In this document: piece after piece, positions 38,399 to 47,808 of the stretch
How positions within the stretch are numbered: position 1 is the first letter of the stretch
How the letters are laid out: each line of letters starts with the position of its first letter
Source: Mesorhizobium sp. PAMC28654
GTDB lineage: Bacteria > Pseudomonadota > Alphaproteobacteria > Rhizobiales > Rhizobiaceae
Assembly: GCF_020616515.1 (NCBI RefSeq)
Contig: NZ_CP085135.1
Span: forward strand, 2,046,001 to 2,110,000
Reading direction: 5' to 3'
Length of the DNA stretch: 64,000 nt
Program-made: the position numbers and the translations under genes
The notes under the pieces: model-generated
The model's input: the letters and a program-made list of their open reading frames with translations, nothing else
The model's database searches: none
What the model was told of the DNA's origin: nothing

Positions 38399-39465
38399 GC
38401 CGCGCCCTTTCGCGCTTCGCCCAGCCGCTCGCCGGCGTAACGCTCGCGCCGTATCGGCCCCCACCACCACTCGTTCTGGAGATACCAGTCGACGGTCCTG
38501 GCAAGGCCGCTGTCGAAGGTCTCCCGCGGCGTCCAGCCGAGATCCCGGCCTATCTTGGATGCATCGATCGCATAGCGGCGGTCGTGGCCGGGGCGGTCCG
38601 TGACAAAAGTGATGAGTTCGCGATAGCGCCTGCCACTGGAGCGCGGCCGCTTGCGGTCGAGAAGATCGCAGATGGTTTCCACCACCTCAAGGTTGGTGCG
38701 CTCCGAACCGCCGCCGACATTGTAGCTCTCGCCCGCCATGCCACGCGTCGCGACCATCGCCAGGGCACGCGCATGGTCCTCGACGAAAAGCCAGTCGCGC
38801 ACATTGGCGCCGGCGCCATAGACCGGCAGCGGCTTCTCGTCGAGCGCGTTCAGGATGACGAGCGGGATCAATTTCTCGGGAAAATGGAACGGACCATAAT
38901 TGTTAGAGCAGTTCGACAGTACGACCGGCAGGCCATAGGTGTCATGCCAGGCGCGAACCAGATGATCGGACGCCGCCTTTGACGCGGAATAGGGCGAGGA
39001 CGGTGCATAGGGCGTCTCTTCGGTGAAGACGCCGCTGTCGAAGGGCAGATCGCCGAACACCTCATCGGTCGAGACATGATGGAAGCGAAAACGGCCTCTC
39101 CGCTCGTCGGACAGCCCGCGCCAATATTGCAGCGCCGAGTTGAGCAGCCGGTAAGTCCCGACAATGTTGGTCTCGATGAACGCGCCCGGCCCGTCGATGG
39201 ACCGGTCGACATGGCTCTCCGCGGCGAGATGCATCACGATGTCGATGTCGTGGCGATGCAGTATCTCGAGGACGCTCCTGTCATCGCAAATGTCGGCATG
39301 CTCGAATCGGTAATTGTGCGCATTCTCGATTGGCCGCAGCGAGGCAAGATTCCCCGCATAGGTGAGCTTGTCGAGATTGGTGACGTTGTAGCCTGGATTG
39401 GCGCACAAATGCCGGCACACAGCCGAGCCGATGAAACCCGCGCCTCCGGTGACCAGGAAATTCAT
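38395..39465 (-). CDS. rfbB: dTDP-glucose 4,6-dehydratase
   Basis: This 356-residue SDR enzyme converts dTDP-glucose to dTDP-4-keto-6-deoxyglucose. ATG at 39465 has GGAGG seven bases upstream. The frame is open further upstream but overlaps rfbC. Motifs: [47 protein letters not shown], and the catalytic [16 protein letters not shown]. It lies 10 bp after rfbC and overlaps rfbD by four bases. No anomaly. Confidence 0.96.
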   Translation of the reverse strand: MNFLVTGGAGFIGSAVCRHLCANPGYNVTNLDKLTYAGNLASLRPIENAHNYRFEHADICDDRSVLEILHRHDIDIVMHLAAESHVDRSIDGPGAFIETNIVGTYRLLNSALQYWRGLSDERRGRFRFHHVSTDEVFGDLPFDSGVFTEETPYAPSSPYSASKAASDHLVRAWHDTYGLPVVLSNCSNNYGPFHFPEKLIPLVILNALDEKPLPVYGAGANVRDWLFVEDHARALAMVATRGMAGESYNVGGGSERTNLEVVETICDLLDRKRPRSSGRRYRELITFVTDRPGHDRRYAIDASKIGRDLGWTPRETFDSGLARTVDWYLQNEWWWGPIRRERYAGERLGEARKGAA

Positions 39466-39475
39466 GCCGCCCTCC

Positions 39476-40030
39476 TCATGCGAACACCTCGGCGGCGGCG
39501 AGCGTTGGCGCCTTGAGGTCCTTGTCCGAAAGTTGAAACCCACCGGCCACCGGAGGCCAGTCGATGCCAATGCTGGGATCGTTGAAGCGGATCGACCGGT
39601 CATGCTCCGGCGAATAAGTGTCGGTGACCTTATACAGAACCTCAGTGTCCGGCACGAGCGTCACGAAGCCGTGCGCAAAGCCCTTGGGTACCAGAATCTG
39701 GTTGCCCCTCTCGGCGGAAACCTCAAGCGCGACCCATTTTCCAAAGGTTCCCGAGCCCTTGCGGATATCGACCGCAACATCGAGAATCCTGCCGCGGATG
39801 ACGCGGACAAGCTTGTCCTGCGCGCGCGGCGGGAGCTGATAATGAAGTCCCCTCAGCACGCCCGCGGCGGCGGAATAGGAGTGATTGTCCTGGACGAAAT
39901 GCAGGTCGATGCCCGCCTCCGAAAACCGCTGGGCATTGTAGGTTTCGACGAAGAACCCGCGTGCGTCGCCGAACCGCTTCGGCATGATCTCCAGCACGCC
40001 GCCGAGACCAAGAGACCTAACCTCCAGCAC
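39476..40030 (-). CDS. rfbC: dTDP-4-dehydrorhamnose 3,5-epimerase
   Basis: This 184-residue cupin-fold epimerase starts at the GTG at 40030, immediately after the rfbA stop. Key segments are [33 protein letters not shown] (catalytic His) and [11 protein letters not shown]. It inverts C3 and C5 of dTDP-4-keto-6-deoxyglucose. Length is normal. Translation is probably coupled to rfbA. Confidence 0.95.
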   Translation of the reverse strand: MLEVRSLGLGGVLEIMPKRFGDARGFFVETYNAQRFSEAGIDLHFVQDNHSYSAAAGVLRGLHYQLPPRAQDKLVRVIRGRILDVAVDIRKGSGTFGKWVALEVSAERGNQILVPKGFAHGFVTLVPDTEVLYKVTDTYSPEHDRSIRFNDPSIGIDWPPVAGGFQLSDKDLKAPTLAAAEVFA

Positions 40031-40912
40031 CTAGCCCTCCGACAGGTCGATGACACGCCGGCGCAGATAGGCGGCATATTCATTCTTGCCCAGGCGATCG
40101 GCACGCTGCAGAACCTTGTCCGCCGTCAACCAGCCCTGTTCAAAAGCAATTTCCTCGGGGCAAGCAACCTTGATGCCTTGACGATGCTCGATCGTTCGCA
40201 CGAACGACGAGGCTTCGTGCAGGCTGTCATGCGTGCCGGTGTCGAGCCATGCATAGCCGCGACCGAGTTGGTGAACCTGCAACTGCCCACGTTCCAGGTA
40301 GACATTGTTGATCGCGGTGATCTCGAGTTCGCCACGCTCTGACGGCCGGATCGTCGGAGCGATATTGACGACATCATTGTCGTAGAAATAGAGGCCCGTG
40401 ATGGCCCAGTTGGACTTTGGCTGTCGCGGCTTCTCCTCGATTGTCAGCGCCTGGCCAGTACCCTTTTCGAAGGAGACCACGCCGTAACGCTGGGGATCAT
40501 CGACATGGTAGGCGAATACCGACGCGCCGCTTTCGCGCGAAGCCGCGGTTCGGCAGAGCCGTGACAGACCCTCGCCGAAGTAGATATTGTCGCCAAGGAT
40601 CATCGACACGCTGTCCATGCCGATGAAGTCGCGGCCGATGATGAACGCTTCCGCCAAGCCGTTGGGATGGGGCTGCTCCGCATAGGACAACTCGAGCCCG
40701 AACTCCGAACCGTCGCCAAGCAAATCACGGAAAACCGGCAAGTCGCGCGGCGTTGAGATGACCAGAATCTCGCGAATCCCCGCCAGCATCAACACGCTCA
40801 GCGGATAATAGATCATCGGCTTGTCGTATATCGGAAGAACTTGCTTAGATATCGCTAATGTTAGCGGATAGAGCCTGGTTCCGCTGCCTCCGGCAAGGAT
40901 AATCCCTTTCAA
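40031..40912 (-). CDS. rfbA: Glucose-1-phosphate thymidylyltransferase
   Basis: This 293-residue enzyme makes dTDP-glucose, the first step to dTDP-rhamnose. I choose the TTG at 40912, six bases after GGAG, giving [20 protein letters not shown] at the N-terminus and the family's usual length. The frame is open to 41140, but nothing conserved lies there. Further motifs: [47 protein letters not shown] and [12 protein letters not shown]. First of the four rhamnose genes. Confidence 0.95.
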   Translation of the reverse strand: MKGIILAGGSGTRLYPLTLAISKQVLPIYDKPMIYYPLSVLMLAGIREILVISTPRDLPVFRDLLGDGSEFGLELSYAEQPHPNGLAEAFIIGRDFIGMDSVSMILGDNIYFGEGLSRLCRTAASRESGASVFAYHVDDPQRYGVVSFEKGTGQALTIEEKPRQPKSNWAITGLYFYDNDVVNIAPTIRPSERGELEITAINNVYLERGQLQVHQLGRGYAWLDTGTHDSLHEASSFVRTIEHRQGIKVACPEEIAFEQGWLTADKVLQRADRLGKNEYAAYLRRRVIDLSEG

Positions 40913-41211
40913 CAAGCTCTCCTTGAACTGTCGTGGCCCCCAGCCCCTGACGCAAGTTGATCGTTGCTTAGGTTTCGCGCGACGGCTTGTCAATCTTGGG
41001 TAGGAACAAACGCCGGGATTGCCCCGGCGAGAACAGGACTGAGCACCCATGCGGAGGCAGGACAAGCCGCGGGTCCTCGAACCGTCGGATGGACAAACCT
41101 GATCACCCGGTGCACGGGTTTCCGCGGATTCCAGTCGCACAGGCGGGGAGACATCGGGAGAGCTCGCAATTGGGCCACCAATTGTCAGATCGATACGGGG
41201 CAGTATGCGGA
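40913..41211. other. Spacer between the Wzy 3' end and rfbA
   Basis: 299 bp between the stop of the interrupted Wzy gene and the rfbA start, same strand. No coding sequence is supported. It could hold an internal promoter for the rhamnose genes. I see no strong hairpin with a U-run. Confidence 0.4.
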
Positions 41212-41406
41212 CTAGGACGAGGCCCCGACCGGCACAAACAGCTTATCGCCATTGTGATCGACCTCCATCAACGCCCTCTTCTGACTTGAGCGTTCCGCGA
41301 ACCCTCGATGAAAGATGATGGCGTTCATATAGGCAAACGTCATCACAAGTGCGGCGGTGCGCAACGGATAGTCGACCAGGGAGTGGACAAGCAGGAAAGA
41401 TACTGA
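41212..41406 (-). pseudogene. Wzy/O-antigen ligase family protein, C-terminal part beyond IS5-family copy B
   Basis: From the TCA target the minus strand reads SVSFLLVHSLVDYPLRTAAL and on to FVPVGASS and a TAG at 41212-41214. HSLVDYPLRT is a hallmark C-terminal block of O-antigen ligase/polymerase proteins. It joins in frame to the N-terminal part at 42339 (CTC-TCA-GTA), giving 439 residues in the intact gene. Confidence 0.85.
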
Positions 41407-42338
41407 GAGTCTGACTCATAATATTTCTGATGGATATCATGGATTTGCGATGCGCCGTGTCATGAGTTGAACGGATGCGAGGAGCAGCCAAGCCGTGGAG
41501 CTTTCGATGGTCTGCTCGAAGTCCTTGGACAGGCGTCGGTTGCGGCCGAACCAGGCGAAGGTTCGTTCCACCACCCACCGGCGCGGGAGCAGGACGAAGC
41601 CTTTTGCGGCGTCGGATCGCTTGATGATTTCGAGGGTCCAGCCACCTTTTCCCCTGAGCGCGGTCTGGAGTTTTTCACCGGCGTAGCCGCCATCGGCGAA
41701 GACGTGGCGCAGCCAGGGAAAGCTTTCCCGAATAGAAGCCAGAACCTCGGGGGCGCCGTCTCGGTCCTGGATGTCAGCGGTATGGACGATCGCGCCGACC
41801 AGCAGGCCCAAGGTGTCGGTCAGGATATGGCGCTTTCGGCCTTTGATCTTCTTGCCCGCATCGTAGCCACAAAGCCCGCCGCTTTCAGTGGTTTTCACGC
41901 TTTGGCTGTCGATTACGCCGGCGCTGGGCGACGCCTCCCGACCTGCGGCGACACGCACGGCCATCAGCAGCAGGTGGTTGATCGTGTTCCAAAGGCCGCT
42001 GTCGCGCCAAGCGTAGAAATAGCGCTGCACCGTCGATACCGGCGGCAAGTCCCTGGGCAGCATTCGCCAAGGCAGACCGCTACGCAGCACATAAAACACG
42101 CCCTCCATGATAGACCGCTGCGACCATTTCGGCGGGCGGCCAAGCGCCGAGCGAGGCGGAAGCAGCGGTTCCAGAACCATCCATTCCGCGTCCGTCAAAT
42201 CGCTTGAATAACGTAGTCCCTTTCGGGCATGCTTGGCGCGGGTGATATCAGTCCACATGTGATGCTCCGTCGAGGCTTCGCAACTCCGATTGAATCACAA
42301 GTCATTGATATCACCCAACTTCTTTTTGGGTCAGACAC
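41407..42338 (-). mobile_element. IS5-family insertion sequence, copy B (intact)
   Basis: The 932-bp element lies opposite to copy A, with the same 12-bp-type ends and TCA duplicated at 41404-41406 and 42339-42341, again inside CTCAG. It carries one full transposase frame. A and B are inverted repeats about 5.8 kb apart, so recombination between them could flip the intervening segment. Because each still has its host gene correctly on both sides, no such flip is fixed here. Confidence 0.94.
41437..42258 (-). CDS. IS5-family transposase, full length
   Basis: The 273-residue transposase has an N-terminal DUF4096-like domain (WMVLEPLLPPRSALGRPPKW) and a DDE domain: VIDSQSVKTTESGG (first Asp), VFADGGYAGEKL (second Asp) and VVERTFAWFGRNRRLSKDFE (Glu). 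Unlike copy A there is no frameshift, so this copy may be active. It is one frame, without need for recoding. Confidence 0.93.
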   Translation of the reverse strand: MWTDITRAKHARKGLRYSSDLTDAEWMVLEPLLPPRSALGRPPKWSQRSIMEGVFYVLRSGLPWRMLPRDLPPVSTVQRYFYAWRDSGLWNTINHLLLMAVRVAAGREASPSAGVIDSQSVKTTESGGLCGYDAGKKIKGRKRHILTDTLGLLVGAIVHTADIQDRDGAPEVLASIRESFPWLRHVFADGGYAGEKLQTALRGKGGWTLEIIKRSDAAKGFVLLPRRWVVERTFAWFGRNRRLSKDFEQTIESSTAWLLLASVQLMTRRIANP

Positions 42339-43466
42339 TGAGAGAAATGCCGCCTTCTGAAGCGGCTCACGGCGAATTCCGGCATATGAAACAAGAAGCA
42401 ACATAAAATAGATCGCCATCAGCACAACCGCAAAAATCCCACCTTCGAAGGCTATCTCCAGATAGTCATTGTGGGCGTGATTCACGTAGGCGCTAAAGAT
42501 CATCCCCTCTTTTTCATATACCTGATAGGCTTTTTGGAAATTGCCGAATCCGATGCCGGTGACCCAGTTTTCCTTGATCCCTTCGATGGTGGTGCGAGCA
42601 AACTCAGCGCGCCCGAAAGCCGGATCAATCACTTTTGCATCGATCTTCGTCCAGGCGCCAATCGTGTAGATCGAAAGGCCGACGAAAAGCACGAGGATGC
42701 CAAGCCCACTTATCCTGGAGCGTGCGGACAGAAAAATGACCGATATCATGGTGATCGCCAGCCCGATGAGAACGCCGGCACGCGACCCGGCGGCCAAAAG
42801 CAGCAGCAGCAGCGTGACCAGTCCAAGCGCACCGGATACGAGATGCCCACGGAACAGGCCGTAATAGACGACGAAAGGGATGGAAACAAAAAGCAGAGCC
42901 GAAAAATGGTTCTGATTGGCAAAAAGCCCGGCATTGATCGTAAACGGCAACAATCCCTTGATGGCAATGTCATTGGAGAGCGAATATTGGATCGCTCCAG
43001 CCAGGCCGTTGCAGATGACGCCCATGAAAAAGAACGGCAGCAGGCCATAAACCTGTTCGATGCGCAAACGCATCACGCTCAAGAAGAACGCGGACGATGC
43101 CACAAGATAAAGCAGGCATTCTATCGTTCGCCCGACTCCCACGCTGACAAAGCGAAATCGGGTTTCTCCGGCCAGCCAAGGATCGCCCAGTAAAAACTCC
43201 GGCCGAAAGTGGCTGAAGAAGGCAGCGGGCAGCGGGACGACCTGAAGCACCAGCAACGCCCCGGCAAAGAAAAGCAGCCACACGGCAAATCTGGGAGCGC
43301 CCTGGCTCGATGTCCGGGAAAAAACCACGGCCCCCGTGACGATCGCCATGATCTCGATCAGCGTGTCCGTAAAGAGGCCACTTGCCGTGCCCCCGCCAAT
43401 CAGCAGGGAGACAAACAAAACCGAGCCGAGGAGATATTTATCCCATTCCGACACCCGCCCGCTCAC
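42339..43466 (-). pseudogene. Wzy/O-antigen ligase family membrane protein, N-terminal part, interrupted by IS5-family copy B
   Basis: The GTG at 43466 overlaps the stop of the upstream TPR gene (GTGA) and opens VSGRVSEWDKYLLGSVLFV. About ten transmembrane helices follow. The periplasmic loop ends with WVTGIGFGNFQKAY and YVNHAHNDYLEIAFEGG, the H-x-x-N-D-Y signature of exopolysaccharide polymerases. The IS enters after 376 codons, removing the last hydrophobic block (41212-41406). In the intact state it would polymerise repeat units for Wza/Wzc export. Loss should block high-molecular-weight polymer unless another polymerase such as 21169 substitutes. Confidence 0.87.
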
Positions 43467-44707
43467 GACGAAATTCTCTCGATGCTCAATTTGTGCATGA
43501 TCAATGTGCCGACATATCGATACCGCCAGCTCTCGGCGATGGCGGCGGTTTCCAACCTCAACAACTGCATGGGGCACGCAGCCGGCCCGATCGAAAAATC
43601 CTGACTTAGATTCTGGCGATTGAAGGTGCCTTCGGGAATTTCGAAGCGCGTCATTTCGCCAGCCGGGTCCACACATCTGATCGACCAGAACAAATCCTTT
43701 GGAAGCTTCAGATTTCGTGCGGATGCGATAAGCGATATCTTGTAGGATCCCGGCGGCAATTCAATGTACTGCTGCAGGGCGGAGTTCTTGACCGGGGTGT
43801 TCAAGAACCTGATTGTCACCCCTTCCTCGCCCTCGACGACATCCTGGGATGTTGCAAAGGTGACGTCCATTCCCGACTGGTCACGAACCTGCCAGTCGAA
43901 AGGCTTGCCACTGAATACGGGTTCGAAGGTACCATTGAAAATGTATCCGCCCAATTTCCGCTCCTGCTCGGACAGGCTGAACAGAAACAGCCGGTATGCC
44001 GGCTCGTATTGCTTCTGACGAATGTAGCCGCCAATCACGGTGGACAACTCGCGCGGTTCTGGCGGCGCGCCCGACGCTGTCAGATCGAGCAGCAGCCGGT
44101 TCGCGGTATCGAGTCCTTGCGGCGTCTTGACGAGGGACGCGAACAGGCTGGCTCGCCATGGCGCCTCCGCCGTAATGGCCGCCAGCACTGCCTTGTAGCC
44201 ACCAGGATTGGAGAGGACCAGCGGCAACCCGTCGGCGATGGCGGAAAACCTGTCCGGCCAGCGCCGCAGCAATATGTCGATCTCGCCGACGGCCTTTGAC
44301 AGATCGCCTGTTTCAACTGAACGGCCAATCGACCTCTGCAAAGCGTGTATTTCTGTCTTGGAGAGCTTTCGAGCCCGGTCGAAAAGCTCGTAAGCCTGAT
44401 CTCTTTCACCCTGCCGATACTTGATCTCGCCAAGCAGGCTGTAGAGACGCGCGTCCCCGACGTCAAAGCGAAGCGCCCCCTCGGTCCTAGTAGCCAATGC
44501 CTTGAGATCAGGCGCCTTGCTTGTGTCATTCAGTTCGCCGGTGATCTCACCTATCAGCGCGTCGACGTTCAGAGGATTGAGCGCCAGGGAAACGGCAGGC
44601 GTCTCGGTTTCAAGAAACCGACTTAGCCCGATCGATGAAGCCACCAATACCAGAGCGGATGCGACGAACAAAACGCCTGAACGCCGGAGATTTTGCATGA
44701 GCGGCAT
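43463..44707 (-). CDS. TPR-containing exopolysaccharide-cluster protein with N-terminal membrane anchor
   Basis: The protein has 414 residues from the ATG at 44707, which has GGAG six bases upstream (44722 and 44737 are alternatives). One N-terminal transmembrane helix (VLFVASALVLVASSIGL) is followed by a tetratricopeptide-like helical region (LYSLLGEIKYRQGERDQAYE, LFDRARKLSK) and a C-terminal beta-rich domain with RDQSGMDVTFATSQ. It overlaps the wzc 3' end by about 98 bp and the wzy start by four bases. Similar proteins occur beside wzc/wzy in rhizobial clusters and may scaffold the polymerase in the periplasm. No biochemical function is assigned. Confidence 0.72.
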   Translation of the reverse strand: MPLMQNLRRSGVLFVASALVLVASSIGLSRFLETETPAVSLALNPLNVDALIGEITGELNDTSKAPDLKALATRTEGALRFDVGDARLYSLLGEIKYRQGERDQAYELFDRARKLSKTEIHALQRSIGRSVETGDLSKAVGEIDILLRRWPDRFSAIADGLPLVLSNPGGYKAVLAAITAEAPWRASLFASLVKTPQGLDTANRLLLDLTASGAPPEPRELSTVIGGYIRQKQYEPAYRLFLFSLSEQERKLGGYIFNGTFEPVFSGKPFDWQVRDQSGMDVTFATSQDVVEGEEGVTIRFLNTPVKNSALQQYIELPPGSYKISLIASARNLKLPKDLFWSIRCVDPAGEMTRFEIPEGTFNRQNLSQDFSIGPAACPMQLLRLETAAIAESWRYRYVGTLIMHKLSIERISS

Positions 44708-46988
44708 GGTCTGCTCCGTCATCGACTTTGCCCTCAATCCTTGGAGTATTCGAACCGTATTCGTAATATTGATAGTTCATATACTTATAGGCGTAGTTGT
44801 AATCGAACTTGTTGACGGAAAATTTGGACATCGCGGCGCCAACAACATTAGCCCCTGCGGCCCGCAGGCGCTTCAATGCTGTCTTCGCCGACTTTCGTGT
44901 CACCTGGTTGGTGGAGATCACCATCAATGTGCCTTCGGCAAGCCGGCTGAGAATGGGAGCATCCGAAAGCCCCACTACCGGCGGCGCATCGATGATGACC
45001 AAGTCGAAGCGCTTGCCAAGATTGGTGATGATCAACGCCATCTTCGGTGACGACAGCAGGTCGGCAGGGTTCGGCGGGATTGTTCCCGAGGTCAACACAG
45101 CCACGTTGGGGTATTTCGTCGCCCTGAAGATCCCGGCCAGATCCTCCTTGCGGACGGTGTTGGTGAGGAGGTTGCTCAGGCCCATCGTGTTGTCGAGGCC
45201 GAACAGCCGATGGAGGTTCGGCTTTCTAAGATCGCCGTCGACAAGGAGAACCCTGGCGCCCAGAGCCGCAAAATCCTGGCCGAGCTTGAACGAGGTGGTC
45301 GACTTTCCCTCCGACGGCTCCGAACTGGTGACCAGCAGCGACCGTGGCGCGCCTTCCGCGCCCGAGAACTGCAGGGAAGTACGCAGCGAACGATAGGCTT
45401 CCGACAACCCTGATTTCTGGTCGGCGACGCTGGCCGCAACCTCCCGGTCGTCGACCATCGGCAAGATGCCGAGCATGGCCAGCCCTAGCTCCTTCTCGAT
45501 CTGCTCGGGATTGGTGAAGGTGTTGTTCAACAGCTCGATAATGTAGATGACCGAGGCGCTCAGCGCCATGAAGAGCGCCAGCGCAATCGCCAGATTGATG
45601 CTCAGGCGGGGTGAATAGGGTCGCTCGGGCTGGGTCGCGAAATCAACGATAGCAGCACTTTGTGTCTTGAGTTCTGAACTGACGCCAACCTCGTTGAGCT
45701 TGGCGATTAGGCTATCATATTGCGACCGGTTCGAATCGACCTCGCGCTTGAGGATCGTGTATTTGATATTCTTGTCATTGAAGACGACCTGCTGCTTTTC
45801 CATCTCGACGAGTTTTGACTTCAGGTCGGCTTCCTTGTTCTGCGCTTCTTGATACTTCTGCCGCAACGAATCCGTGATCGCCAGGACTCCGTTGTTATAG
45901 AGGCGCTGCAACTCCTTTATCTGCGACTGCAACTGCTGCATTTCCGGGAAGCCGGGTTTCAGTATGCCGAGTTTCTGCTGGTACTGGCTGGTCAGATCCG
46001 CCAGCTTCTCGTTGAGTTTCTGCAATCCCACGCTTTCAAGGACTGGACCCAGACTTGCGCCGCGCCCCTTGTCGATCTGATCCACCGCCCGTCCGGCATC
46101 GAGACGGTCCTGGATCGCCGTGGCAAGCGCGGTGTTCAGGGCCTCGATGTTCGAGCCTATCAGCGATTTGTCATTGCCGGTGATCGTGATGCCCGCATCC
46201 TTGGCGTAGGCAACCAGTTCCTCTTCGGACTTCTGCAGCTTCTGCTTGACCTGCAAAACCTGCTCCTGGATGAACTGCCGCGCCAGATCGGAGGTTTCGC
46301 TGGTCTGGTCGACACGCTGATCTATAAAGCTCTGCGCAATCTGGTTGGCGACGTCACTTGCATATTTCGGCTTCTGGTCCACAAAGGTGATCGACAGCAG
46401 GCTGGTGTTGGTCACCAGATTGACGGTCAGATCATTCAAAATGCGGTTGATCGCGATGCTCTCGCGCTGCTCAGGGGTTTTTTCCTCGACCGAGGCCGAT
46501 TTGGAAATCCCGAAGGCACGATAGAAGATATTGCCGAGCGAGAAGTCTGGCGTCGGAAACAGGAAATCGGGCTTTTCGCTGAGGCCGAGCTGGAAGACGA
46601 CGCGTTGGGCCAGCGCACGGCTTTTCAGCTTTTCACGCGCGGTCAGGAAGGCCCGAACGTCACTGTTTTCGGAAACCACCTCGATGTCCTGGAAAACCTT
46701 TGCCGAAGGGACCAGTACCTCCAGCTGGGTCGTTGCCTGATACTTCGGTGTCTGCATCATGGTCACGACGACACCGGCCACGAGCCCGGCTGCGGCCATC
46801 ATGACAATCAGCCATCGATACTGAACAACGTAGAAAAGCAGCCTGAGCGGATTGAACCCCTGGTCCTGATCGGAATGGTCGCGGCCATACGGGCTATAGT
46901 TCTGCGCGCCATCATAATAGAGATCCGCGGACACAGCCTGACCGTGTCCGGGACCTGCGATTTGATGCTGACTGTTGCGATCGAGCAT
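44610..46988 (-). CDS. Wzc-like polysaccharide co-polymerase / BY-kinase
   Basis: The 792-residue inner-membrane protein has a Wzz domain between two transmembrane helices (about residues 55-80 and 470-490) with long coiled-coil periplasmic arms, then a cytosolic kinase. Walker A is SSEPSEGKSTTSF, A' is LLVDGDLRKPN and Walker B is FDLVIIDAPPVV. The C-terminal tyrosine cluster (FDYNYAYKYMNYQYYEYG) is the autophosphorylation tail of BY-kinases. It controls chain length and export with Wza, and the PHP phosphatase two genes upstream should reset it. A 40-residue Arg-rich tail follows the cluster, which is unusual, and it overlaps the TPR gene. Confidence 0.93.
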   Translation of the reverse strand: MLDRNSQHQIAGPGHGQAVSADLYYDGAQNYSPYGRDHSDQDQGFNPLRLLFYVVQYRWLIVMMAAAGLVAGVVVTMMQTPKYQATTQLEVLVPSAKVFQDIEVVSENSDVRAFLTAREKLKSRALAQRVVFQLGLSEKPDFLFPTPDFSLGNIFYRAFGISKSASVEEKTPEQRESIAINRILNDLTVNLVTNTSLLSITFVDQKPKYASDVANQIAQSFIDQRVDQTSETSDLARQFIQEQVLQVKQKLQKSEEELVAYAKDAGITITGNDKSLIGSNIEALNTALATAIQDRLDAGRAVDQIDKGRGASLGPVLESVGLQKLNEKLADLTSQYQQKLGILKPGFPEMQQLQSQIKELQRLYNNGVLAITDSLRQKYQEAQNKEADLKSKLVEMEKQQVVFNDKNIKYTILKREVDSNRSQYDSLIAKLNEVGVSSELKTQSAAIVDFATQPERPYSPRLSINLAIALALFMALSASVIYIIELLNNTFTNPEQIEKELGLAMLGILPMVDDREVAASVADQKSGLSEAYRSLRTSLQFSGAEGAPRSLLVTSSEPSEGKSTTSFKLGQDFAALGARVLLVDGDLRKPNLHRLFGLDNTMGLSNLLTNTVRKEDLAGIFRATKYPNVAVLTSGTIPPNPADLLSSPKMALIITNLGKRFDLVIIDAPPVVGLSDAPILSRLAEGTLMVISTNQVTRKSAKTALKRLRAAGANVVGAAMSKFSVNKFDYNYAYKYMNYQYYEYGSNTPRIEGKVDDGADHAAHAKSPAFRRFVRRIRSGIGGFIDRAKSVS

Positions 46989-47040
46989 TGCGCGGGGTGA
47001 TCCTAGATTCGTCTGAATTCTGGCGAGGCCATGATCTTTG

Positions 47041-47808
47041 TTATGGGATCACTGCAAGTCGAGCCGCACTTGAGGCAAGGCCAAGGGCATCCTTGAGGTT
47101 GTTCACGGCGATCTTCGATTTCGAGGCAAACACGACCACCTTGTCGCCGCCATAGATCCGCGGATTGCGGCTCTTGCCGGCACGAATTTCCTCGACATTG
47201 TAATTCGCGACCAGCGTGTTTTGACCGATATTGCGGTAGACGAAGACCTTCGCCGCATCGCCGACGTTGTTGAAGCCCCCGGCAAGCGCCACGGCATCGA
47301 TCAGGGAGGCGTTGCTCGACACCGGATAAATACCGGCCCTGTTGACCTCGCCGTCGACGGTGATGCGCTGACCGATCGATTCCTTGACGAAGATGGTGAC
47401 GTCGGGCGACTGCAGATATTTGGCGCCATAGGCGGTCTCGATTTCCTTCTCGAGCTGTCGGACGGTCTTCCCCGCTGCGGTCAGCGTTCCGATGAGCGGA
47501 AGGGAAATCTGCCCGCTGGCATCGACCTGGACGGTCCTGTTCAGATTATCGACTTGGAATACGTTGACCTCGAGCACGTCGTTTGGAGACAAGGGCTGCT
47601 CGCTGCCATTCTGGGTGTTTTGCGGCGCGGGCAGATCCTTGACGACCCTCAGGGCTCCACCACCCGAAAGCGGCGCCGACGTTGACGCGAGTTGCAGCGC
47701 ATCGACCGAACTTGATGTCGGCGCCGACGAGGTGCTTGAGCAAGCCGACACGGACAACGCAAGGAGCGCGACCGTTACAACGCGCTTCGGGAAGCAAGCG
47801 CCGATCAT
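47041..47808 (-). CDS. Wza-like polysaccharide export lipoprotein
   Basis: This 255-residue outer-membrane export protein has a signal with a lipobox-like VSAC near residue 23, so probably lipidated. The Poly_export domain (LSPNDVLEVNVFQVDNLNRT) is followed by a SLBB domain (VDGEVNRAGIYPVSSNAS and ALAGGFNNVGDAAKVFVYR). It is shorter than E. coli Wza and lacks the fourth, C-terminal helical domain, as in many rhizobial ExoF-type proteins. Its ATG overlaps the phosphatase stop (ATGA). It works with Wzc to form the export conduit. Confidence 0.92.
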   Translation of the reverse strand: MIGACFPKRVVTVALLALSVSACSSTSSAPTSSSVDALQLASTSAPLSGGGALRVVKDLPAPQNTQNGSEQPLSPNDVLEVNVFQVDNLNRTVQVDASGQISLPLIGTLTAAGKTVRQLEKEIETAYGAKYLQSPDVTIFVKESIGQRITVDGEVNRAGIYPVSSNASLIDAVALAGGFNNVGDAAKVFVYRNIGQNTLVANYNVEEIRAGKSRNPRIYGGDKVVVFASKSKIAVNNLKDALGLASSAARLAVIP

